A program made the position numbers and the translations under genes. The notes beneath the pieces are model-generated. The model did not search any database and had not been told where the DNA came from. It saw only the letters and a list, made by a program, of their open reading frames with translations. Below are positions 1-4,769 of a stretch of 10,584 bases of DNA, in pieces. The DNA is from DAOPYE01 sp035352715 (lineage in GTDB: Bacteria; Acidobacteriota; Holophagae; Holophagales; Holophagaceae): NCBI GenBank assembly GCA_035352715.1, contig DAOPYE010000087.1:1-10584 (forward strand), given 5' to 3'. Positions within the stretch are counted from its first letter, which is position 1, and every line of letters starts with the position of its first letter.

Positions 1-15
1 GTTACGAAAATTGCG

Positions 16-138
16 GCCTAACGAAAGCTGTTAACCGGCCCAACAGCCAGCCGTAAGCTGGATGGGGACGAGGAATCGGAACGATTGAAGGATGAATCCG
101 ACACTGGCTGTTGGGTCCGGTTGAACAAGGGGTTAGGC
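16..138 (-). other. attC site A (complete)
   Basis: R boxes GCCTAAC (16-22) and GTTAGGC (132-138) enclose two long arms. Arm 30-50 pairs with arm 104-126 over all 21 bases, leaving only T116 and G123 unpaired on the plus strand. Two protruding bases (T and G) on the bottom strand are the known polarity signal of attC sites, and they agree with the minus-strand cassette gene at 159-1259. The cut point G|TTAGGC on the minus strand lies between plus-strand positions 21 and 22, so the next cassette starts at 21 and leaves the window. The site differs from attC B at about 9 of 123 positions, all in the loop or inner spacer. Confidence 0.93.
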
Positions 139-158
139 AAATGCGGAATGAAATGTAT

Positions 159-1259
159 TCATTGAGCCATACTAGGAGCTATATTGCGACGTACCTCAGA
201 AACTGTTCTGACTTCACATGATGATTCTAATATCGAGCCGCGCTTGGACGTTGAAGATTGAACAACGGAATTTGTTTGCATAGGTGATGCAACTCCGGAA
301 GAAGGCTCAATAGTAAACACGAAGCAACAGGAAATACCACTCCCTACCACATACACATACGCCGATCCGATATTAGCAATTTTAGATGCTGGAACCTGCG
401 CCGTTAACTGATTTTCACTGATATATGTGGTTTCGAGTAAGTCACTATTCCACTGAATTTTATCATTAATAGACCAGGAACCTGTGGTGTTCGTAGCAGT
501 GATGGTGAAAGATTGGCCTCCAGCAATGGCCACACTGGGATTAATCCCCGGAGGATCAGCACTGAGTGGAAGAACTTCAAATTGGAAAGGTTCACTAGTA
601 ACTACCCCATCGTACAAATAAAGTGTCGATCGGTCCTCACTTGCGAGTTTACTGACTGGAACCTGTAGCGTCATTTTGGTGGCGCTGATATATGTGGCGG
701 GGATAAAATCTCCCCCCCATAAAACTTCATCGCCCGAGGCAAAACCTGTCCCTCGGAGAATTAGGGTTAATGAACTATCGCCAACTCTAGCAAAAGTGGG
801 GCTGTAGGCAACAACTGCAGGCCCCGTAAGCGTATATGTGACTGGGATAGTTATAGGACTGTTTGCGATCTGGTTTCTTCCGTCTTTGTCTGTTGTCACC
901 TGGGCGATGATCTGGTCTTGATAAGTTCCCGCCCCGAGTATCCATGCGGTCTTGAATGCCACATTTGCCCAGACTGAAGATCCGTCAACACAAGGTGAAA
1001 AATCCACACTCTCAATGCCGGTAGTGGAATATTTAAGCTGGAAATAAAGCGGGGTCCCAGCAGTCCAATTTTTGATGGAAAGGTCTAGCGGAATTCCTCC
1101 AAGGGGGAACCCAATGGTAGTTTGCTCCTCAATCGACTGTTTTGAGATGGAAAGACTGAACTGGGATGCAGACTGTGAATTATCCCCCTTACTGCCTCCG
1201 CCACATGAAATGATCACGGAAGAAGTTAAGGCTGTTACGACAATTTTCAAACCGTGCAT
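159..1259 (-). CDS. Cassette-borne lipoprotein with two TIG/IPT-like repeats
   Basis: A 366-residue predicted lipoprotein of unknown specific function. The N-terminus has a basic start (H2, K5), a hydrophobic stretch and a lipobox IISC with Cys19 as the lipidation site, followed by a Gly/Ser/Asp spacer, so membrane anchoring outside the cytoplasm is expected. Residues about 32-145 form a beta-rich domain ending in a GTYQDQI...PVTYTLTG pattern common in secreted Ig-like modules. Residues about 150-230 and 235-317 are two related TIG/IPT-like Ig folds; each has a W-containing strand, then TYIS...LxxQVPxSK (187-204 and 278-293). The last 50 residues are Ser-rich without fold signals and may be a tail created by cassette formation. 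The start is set by GGAGGG at 1263-1268, 3 bases before ATG. A role in surface binding or adhesion is inference only. Confidence 0.85.
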   Translation of the reverse strand: MHGLKIVVTALTSSVIISCGGGSKGDNSQSASQFSLSISKQSIEEQTTIGFPLGGIPLDLSIKNWTAGTPLYFQLKYSTTGIESVDFSPCVDGSSVWANVAFKTAWILGAGTYQDQIIAQVTTDKDGRNQIANSPITIPVTYTLTGPAVVAYSPTFARVGDSSLTLILRGTGFASGDEVLWGGDFIPATYISATKMTLQVPVSKLASEDRSTLYLYDGVVTSEPFQFEVLPLSADPPGINPSVAIAGGQSFTITATNTTGSWSINDKIQWNSDLLETTYISENQLTAQVPASKIANIGSAYVYVVGSGISCCFVFTIEPSSGVASPMQTNSVVQSSTSKRGSILESSCEVRTVSEVRRNIAPSMAQ

Positions 1260-1262
1260 TTA

Positions 1263-1269
1263 CCCTCCT
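1263..1269 (-). promoter_or_regulatory. Ribosome binding site of the lipoprotein cassette gene
   Basis: The minus strand reads AGGAGGG followed by TAA and the ATG at 1259. It is a near-perfect Shine-Dalgarno sequence carried within the cassette, so translation does not depend on a neighbour. Confidence 0.75.
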
Positions 1270-1315
1270 GCAAAATAAGTTACTAAGTTACGTCAATTTG
1301 GAAGACTTGATTGCG

Positions 1316-1438
1316 GCCTAACGAAAGCTGTTAACCGGCCCAACAGCCAGCCATAGGCTGGATGGAGCCGAGGAAGCGAAACGATTGAAGGATGAGTTCG
1401 ACACTGGCTGTTGGGTCCGGTTGAACGAGGGGTTAGGC
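1316..1438 (-). other. attC site B (complete)
   Basis: R boxes GCCTAAC (1316-1322) and GTTAGGC (1432-1438). Arms 1330-1350 and 1404-1426 pair completely except for T1416 and G1423 on the plus strand, exactly as in attC A. It is the attC of the two-gene cassette 1322-2611, read on the minus strand. The arms are identical to those of attC A; differences are in the terminal loop and one inner spacer base. Confidence 0.93.
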
Positions 1439-1520
1439 TGTCGACGAAGACGATTAATAGAATCGTTATGGGGTTTTAGATGCTAAATCATTAATGTTGG
1501 TCATCTATTCTCTTGCTTCG

Positions 1521-1910
1521 TCAGATCTCTTTTAGAACCTGAATCACCGCTTCTTCATTGCGAAGGAAAAGGGAGATCACTCTTTGAAGTTTCTCCATGC
1601 ACTGCGCAGTATCCCCTTTCAATACATATGTGGCCTCAATCGGTGGCAAAGGGGGGAATCCGGCCTTTACTTCTGGCGACAGTTTGTCATATGCCTCAAC
1701 CAATGGATCTAACGCCAGGAGAGACCACATACCTACTTCTATTTCTTCTTTTGAATTGAGATCTCTTTCACGAATTTCAGTGGCCATAGATAGATTGGCA
1801 CGAACACCAACGAGACGCTGAAGCCCCTGAAACGCTGATTCGCATCTGAATTCTTCTCTAGGGGGTATGTTAGTCATAGCGCATCGACTCCAATCCAAGA
1901 GGAAAGCCAC
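1521..1910 (-). CDS. Hypothetical cassette protein, small and soluble
   Basis: I do not recognise this protein. The frame gives 129 residues from a GTG at 1910, or 118 from an ATG at 1877 (MTNIPPREEFRCES). Neither start has a good ribosome binding site at normal spacing; a GGAG lies about 12 bases before the ATG. It is polar, with no signal peptide or membrane segment, and looks mostly helical, with a Pro-rich turn (GFPPLPPIEATY) and an amphipathic C-terminal helix (CMEKLQRVISLFLRNEEAVIQVLKEI split around the R-N turn). It follows directly on a truncated attC, so its original leader and perhaps its true start may have been lost. Its stop is 82 bases before attC B. The intact frame, minus orientation and position in a cassette support it as a real gene, with moderate certainty. 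Confidence 0.6.
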   Translation of the reverse strand: MAFLLDWSRCAMTNIPPREEFRCESAFQGLQRLVGVRANLSMATEIRERDLNSKEEIEVGMWSLLALDPLVEAYDKLSPEVKAGFPPLPPIEATYVLKGDTAQCMEKLQRVISLFLRNEEAVIQVLKEI

Positions 1911-1936
1911 AGTGATGAGATATGGAAGGTGCTAAT

Positions 1937-1970
1937 GGCGTTTGGGCCCGAGTTGAACGAGGGGTTGGGT
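1937..1970 (-). other. Half attC site (remnant) inside cassette 2
   Basis: Plus-strand sequence 1937-1970 aligns with 1407-1438 of attC B with few changes, including the GTTGAACGAGGGGTT block and the signature extra G of the right arm, ending in an R box GTTGGGT (1964-1970). The partner arm (expected GTTAACTCGGGCCC-like) and the second R box are absent from 1860-1936. It sits 16 bases after the stop of the membrane protein gene, where that gene's attC should be. It is therefore the surviving half of a deleted attC. Confidence 0.78.
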
Positions 1971-1986
1971 CGCAGTGGCAAGGTGA

Positions 1987-2574
1987 TTACCTGAGATATT
2001 CGGATGTTTTACATTCAATATACAACGAGCCGATTGGCAAAATCACCAGTTCGACAGCAATGAATAGTAATATTGCACCCACAAGGAACACTGGATGCAC
2101 CATATGGGCAACTAGGACCAACAAATAGAATACGGATGTAACAAAAATTGTTAATATGGAATATCCATTTGATTCATCATCTGCAAAATATTGCCAAAGA
2201 CCCAATGCCAGACTCCACGACCACATTAGGTAAGGAATCAATTTTAGTCCGACAGCATGGTGCGCTGTGCATACCGAATACACAAGCAGACAGGTGCAGA
2301 GAATCAAGAGATTTGTATATAAAACGCCAATATACGCGGATGCAAACCAAATTATATTATCTCTTTTCCTAAGGTACATTGTAAACATGGCCAGCGGCAG
2401 GTTGACCATCAACAAGAGCATCAACAAAAAGCCGAGGGCTACGATTCCAGCGATGGAGCCAAAAACAAATTTCCATTCACCCAAAAGCAATAACCAAATT
2501 CCAGAAATAATAGGCGCCACTATGTTTAATATTATAATTGGTATTGAAAACACCTGAATTTGCCTTGAAAGCAT
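1987..2574 (-). CDS. Cassette-borne six-helix membrane protein, function unknown
   Basis: A 195-residue very hydrophobic protein that I cannot assign to a family. Predicted membrane segments lie at about 9-31, 37-66 (long), 74-102, 110-130, 139-158 and 161-186. The basic loop RKRD (69-72) should face the cytoplasm and the acidic loop ADDES (131-135) is the other charged turn; the N- and C-termini are probably cytoplasmic. Cysteines cluster in helix 3 (C93, C95, C102), with a His pair at 105-106. The ATG at 2574 is preceded by GGAG with 5-base spacing, and the gene begins 37 bases after the cassette start, so it is the promoter-proximal gene of its cassette. Its stop lies 16 bases before the attC remnant. 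Membrane proteins of unknown role are frequent in environmental integron cassettes; transport or envelope functions are guesses. Confidence 0.8.
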   Translation of the reverse strand: MLSRQIQVFSIPIIILNIVAPIISGIWLLLLGEWKFVFGSIAGIVALGFLLMLLLMVNLPLAMFTMYLRKRDNIIWFASAYIGVLYTNLLILCTCLLVYSVCTAHHAVGLKLIPYLMWSWSLALGLWQYFADDESNGYSILTIFVTSVFYLLVLVAHMVHPVFLVGAILLFIAVELVILPIGSLYIECKTSEYLR

Positions 2575-2605
2575 GATGTCTCCATACGAAGGACGATAAG
2601 GTGCA

Positions 2606-2729
2606 GCCTAACGAACGAGTTAACCGGACCAGCCGCGAACGGAAGATTGGTTGGAACCGGAAGTTTGGTGGTTGAAAGTGCGAGGAACCGGCCGCTTGCG
2701 GCTGGGTCCGGTTGAACGGCGGGTTAGGC
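2606..2729 (-). other. attC site C (complete, divergent arms)
   Basis: R boxes GCCTAAC (2606-2612) and GTTAGGC (2723-2729). Arm 2619-2636 pairs with 2698-2717. G2714 is extrahelical, matching G123 and G1423 of the other sites. The T that is extrahelical elsewhere (T2707 here) can pair with an extra A2628, and one G of 2704-2706 protrudes instead. The outer arms match sites A and B, but the inner stem and loop differ. It belongs to the first cassette. Confidence 0.9.
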
Positions 2730-2954
2730 GTGGCCTCGATCTTTGGAAGTGCGCGCCTTGAACCCTGAAAACAAAACGGTGCTTTTCGAAGAACTCAAAC
2801 GAACTGCTTAACTGGCGGTGCTGGTCATGCCCCAGGGTACCGAAAATGATTGGTGATGCGGAAACGTTTCGTGGTGGAACGAAAAGCCGAGGCCGGAAGA
2901 ACGAATGCTGATTTCAGCCGTGAGAAACATGAAATTACGAAAGTTGCGGCCTAA
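2612..2954 (-). mobile_element. Gene cassette 1 (first position, no convincing gene, 343 bp)
   Basis: Bounded by the attI recombination point (2954/2955) and that of attC C (2611/2612). attC C takes up one third, leaving about 225 bases (2730-2954). The longest minus-strand frame is 40 codons (2808-2930) without a ribosome binding site, and plus-strand frames are shorter. Gene-less cassettes are known in chromosomal integrons and may carry promoters or RNAs. I see no strong -35/-10 pair here. Confidence 0.72.
2808..2930 (-). CDS. Possible 40-residue ORF in the first cassette
   Basis: An ATG at 2930 opens a frame beginning MFLTAEISIRSSG and ending in TAA at 2808. It has no Shine-Dalgarno sequence, no recognisable motif, and a His/Ser/Phe-rich composition. 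It is the only minus-strand frame of any length in this cassette, begins 24 bases after the cassette start, and runs in the correct direction. Those are its only supports; it is probably not a gene. Confidence 0.15.
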   Translation of the reverse strand: MFLTAEISIRSSGLGFSFHHETFPHHQSFSVPWGMTSTAS

Positions 2955-2972
2955 CTAAGAATTATGCGACTG
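2949..2972 (-). other. Putative attI site (primary cassette insertion point)
   Basis: A single R box, GCCTAAC on plus (GTTAGGC on minus), with no matching attC arm to its right, lies between the first cassette and intI. On the minus strand it reads CAGTCGC, ten bases, then GTTAGGC. From memory, the class 1 attI1 core has CAGTCGC eleven bases before GTTAGGC, so the similarity is notable. Other IntI-binding elements would lie in about 2973-3010. The recombination point is 2954/2955. Position and polarity are what an attI should show; the exact outer limit is not determined. Confidence 0.75.
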
Positions 2973-3262
2973 GAGGGTTTGGGTAAATGTCGCGTGAGGG
3001 GAGAATGGCAACGGTGCAAGTGTTGACTGGGCACATGCTTTGGGGGACGGGGGCAATTATCCAAACGTAAACATTGTAGGAAATGAGAGGCGGGGAGCGC
3101 GAATTACAAGCTTGGGGTTTGCCTTGCCTTCTTGCAGCATTTACGGAATCGCCTGCCTAGATTACCGCCGTGAACCTTGGGCGGGCAGGAATTTTCATCC
3201 CATCGAACCATCCACCAGCACCTTGACATTCGCCTAATATTCGCCATCCTTGCCTTCTCATC
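2973..3262. other. Gene-free region between attI and intI (expected Pc and PintI region)
   Basis: No credible gene in 290 bases. In integrons this interval, or the start of intI, carries the cassette promoter Pc. On the minus strand I see -10-like hexamers GATAAT (3056-3061) and TACAAT (3073-3078), but neither has a good -35 at 16-18 bases. No LexA-type CTG-N10-CAG operator is apparent near the intI start. Confidence 0.5.
3223..3250 (+). promoter_or_regulatory. Weak candidate promoter for intI
   Basis: A consensus -35 TTGACA lies at 3223-3228, and 16 bases later a poor -10 (CATCCT, 3245-3250). The position, just before the ribosome binding site at 3265-3270, is suitable, but the -10 is weak, so this is only a candidate. 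Confidence 0.25.
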
Positions 3263-3275
3263 TTGGAGGTCAGCG

Positions 3276-3332
3276 ATGTACAGAGTGGGTTGGCTTCAGC
3301 GGAAGCTCGGCGGAGCTGGGTCATGGATCTAG
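3276..3332 (+). CDS. 18-codon leader ORF overlapping the intI start
   Basis: The sequence GGAGGT (3265-3270) with 5-base spacing precedes an ATG at 3276, the best Shine-Dalgarno/start pair in this interval. The frame encodes 18 residues (MYRVGWLQRKLGGAGSWI) and stops with TAG at 3330-3332. The intI ATG at 3323 lies inside it in another frame, so ribosomes finishing this ORF would end 10 bases past the intI start. This could couple intI translation to the leader. The peptide has no recognisable motif. An alternative is that the GGAGGT belongs to an intI start that I have placed wrongly. Confidence 0.4.
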   Translation: MYRVGWLQRKLGGAGSWI

Positions 3333-4318
3333 ACCCCGCGACAGCCTCGCCCCCTCGGCTGCTGGACCAAGTTCATGCGGCCATTCGGGTTCGCCACCTG
3401 AGTCGCGCCACGGATACCGTCTACTCCAAGTGGATTCGCAACTTCATCCTTTTTCACGGGAAACGGCACCCCAGGGACATGGGGCAGGCCGAGGTAGAGG
3501 CCTATCTCTCCTTCCTGGCCACCCAGCAGAAGGTTTCCCCATCGACCCAGAACCAGGCGAAAGCGGCGCTGCTGTTTCTGTACAAAATCGTCCTCAACGT
3601 GGAACTACCCTGGCTCAACAACGTCGTGCAGGCCAAGTCGTCCCCACGCCTGCCTGTTGTCCTGACTCCCACCGAGGTGAACCGGATCCTGGACGAAATG
3701 GACGGCACGATGGGGCTTTTCGCTCGACTGCTCTACGGAACCGGCATGCGCCTGCGCGAGGGCCTGCGGCTGCGCGTGAAGGATGTGGACTTCGAACGGC
3801 GGGAGATCATCGTCCGCCAGGGCAAGGGCGGCAAGGATCGGATCACCATGCTTCCCGAAGCGCTGGTGAAACCCCTCCAGGCACACCTGGCCAAGGTGCG
3901 CGCCCTTCACAGCCGGGATATCGAGGAGGGATTTGGAGAAGTATGGCTGCCGGATGCCCTGGGGGCGAAGTTCCGCCACCTGGGAAGACAGTGGGCCTGG
4001 CAATGGGTCTTCCCATCCCGCTTGCGCACCCTGGATCCCAATTCCGACCAGATGCGGCGCCACTTCATCTACCCGGAGAGCGTTCAGCGGGCGGTGCGGG
4101 AAGCCGCTCGGCGCGCCGATATCACCAAGCCTGTTTCGCCCCATGTGCTGCGCCATTCCTTCGCCACCCACCTTCTGGTCAGCGGCTACGACATCCGAAC
4201 CATCCAGGAGCTGCTGGGACACAAGGATGTCGAAACGACCATGATCTACACGCATGTCTTGAACCGCGGCGGCCTGGCGGTCCGAAGTCCGCTGGACCGA
4301 TTCGGCGGAGGCCCTTGA
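3323..4318 (+). CDS. intI: Integron integrase IntI (tyrosine recombinase)
   Basis: A site-specific tyrosine recombinase that inserts circular cassettes at attI and excises them at attC. 331 residues from the ATG chosen here. The N-terminal SAM-like DNA-binding domain spans about 10-100 and the catalytic domain about 110-325. All catalytic residues are visible: R143 (TGMR), K168 (QGKGGKDR), H274 and R277 (PHVLRHSFATHLL), H300 (LLGHKDV) and nucleophile Y309 (MIYTHVL). They sit exactly three positions before those of IntI1 as I recall them. The integron-specific insert absent from XerC/D is present at about 207-232 (LPDALGAKF...WAWQWVFP). A TTG at 3263 in the same frame would add 20 residues unlike other IntI proteins. 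The ATG at 3323 has only a weak GGAG and overlaps the leader ORF. The gene appears intact and functional. Confidence 0.95.
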   Translation: MDLDPATASPPRLLDQVHAAIRVRHLSRATDTVYSKWIRNFILFHGKRHPRDMGQAEVEAYLSFLATQQKVSPSTQNQAKAALLFLYKIVLNVELPWLNNVVQAKSSPRLPVVLTPTEVNRILDEMDGTMGLFARLLYGTGMRLREGLRLRVKDVDFERREIIVRQGKGGKDRITMLPEALVKPLQAHLAKVRALHSRDIEEGFGEVWLPDALGAKFRHLGRQWAWQWVFPSRLRTLDPNSDQMRRHFIYPESVQRAVREAARRADITKPVSPHVLRHSFATHLLVSGYDIRTIQELLGHKDVETTMIYTHVLNRGGLAVRSPLDRFGGGP

Positions 4319-4769
4319 ACCCGCACTCCAGCACGGTCACATGAGGGGCATGACATGAGGATGAAAGGAACCTGAAGGAGGTCCGCCGGACGACGAGGCA
4401 CGAGAAAGACCGAGAGGCGGCCCGGAGGAAGGAAGAGGAAAGGAAATAGGAAAACCAGGAGCGAAGACCCAGCGGAAGACAAGATCCAGAAGCCATAGAT
4501 CCCGCATGAAGTCCCAGCGGCCCAAAAGGAGAGCGGAGCATGTCCGCTGTGTCGGTTCTTCCGTTTGACTGGCCCAGATCGGGGATCCCCGCCCAAGCAT
4601 CAATGGATCGTTCTCACCGGATCGGTCCCAACATCAAGCCCCGGCCCGAGTATCAACAGCATCCCCAGCATCGGCTCTATTGTCGGGCCAATCAGCGGCC
4701 CTATCAGTGGAACCCGAGCGCCTACACTGGATGGCAGGGGGCTCGATCCCCGCCTGAATTGGACATTCA
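4319..4769. other. Gene-free stretch with a purine-rich tract
   Basis: No supported gene in 451 bases. From about 4340 to 4530 the plus strand is strongly purine-biased (long runs of GGAAGAGGAAAGGAAAT type), unlike either flank. From about 4630 to 4720 there are loose repeats around ATCAGC/ATCAAC and a short hairpin GGGCC/GGCCC (4685-4701) with no following T run. Open frames crossing it on both strands have low-complexity products and run on antisense to or out of frame with the neighbours. No promoter for the GH2 gene stands out. Confidence 0.55.

Larger units (their letters stand above)
22..1321 (-). mobile_element. Gene cassette 3 (lipoprotein cassette, 1300 bp)
   Basis: Bounded by the predicted recombination points of attC B (1321/1322) and attC A (21/22). 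It holds one gene (159-1259, minus) with a strong ribosome binding site 62 bases inside the cassette start and a stop 20 bases before attC A. That is normal single-gene cassette architecture. Confidence 0.88.
1322..2611 (-). mobile_element. Gene cassette 2 (two genes around a broken attC, 1290 bp)
   Basis: Bounded by the recombination points of attC C (2611/2612) and attC B (1321/1322). It contains a membrane protein gene (1987-2574), a half attC (about 1937-1970) and a small soluble protein gene (1521-1910), all on the minus strand. The half site lacks one R box and one arm, so it cannot fold into an attC and the two genes should move as one unit. The simplest reading is two former cassettes fused by a deletion. 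Confidence 0.82.
1..4318. mobile_element. Chromosomal-type integron: intI, attI and cassette array
   Basis: An integrase of the integron-specific tyrosine recombinase family (3323-4318, plus) faces away from an array of minus-strand cassettes separated by attC sites. This is the standard integron layout, in which cassettes are inserted at attI beside the 5' end of intI and transcribed away from it. Seen directly: three full attC sites and one half site with R boxes GCCTAAC/GTTAGGC, an extra R box at 2949-2955 without a partner arm (attI), and cassette genes all on the minus strand ending 16 to 82 bases before their attC. The array continues past the left edge. There is no transposase, sul1 or qacE, so this is not a class 1 clinical platform. 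Cassette DNA is less GC-rich than the flank. Confidence 0.93.

Noticed and set aside
1450..1466. Hairpin ACGATT/AATCGT after attC B as a terminator
   Set aside because: Only six AT-rich pairs and no T run on the minus strand.
1521..2574. Toxin-antitoxin pair in the two-gene cassette
   Set aside because: The genes are 195-residue multi-helix and 118-129-residue soluble proteins separated by an attC remnant; neither resembles a known toxin or antitoxin.
3040..3237. 65-codon plus-strand frame between attI and intI
   Set aside because: No ribosome binding site, no motif, and it fills the region expected to carry promoters.
3263..3322. TTG start for intI adding 20 residues
   Set aside because: The added residues do not match the known N-terminus of integron integrases; the GGAGGT overlaps this TTG rather than preceding it.
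3605..4255. 216-codon minus-strand frame within intI
   Set aside because: A shadow of the GC-rich codon pattern of intI; no family features.
4179..4603. Minus-strand frames antisense to the end of intI and the purine-rich tract
   Set aside because: Ser/Phe/Leu-rich products arise simply from the complement of a purine-rich tract; there is no start signal or motif.
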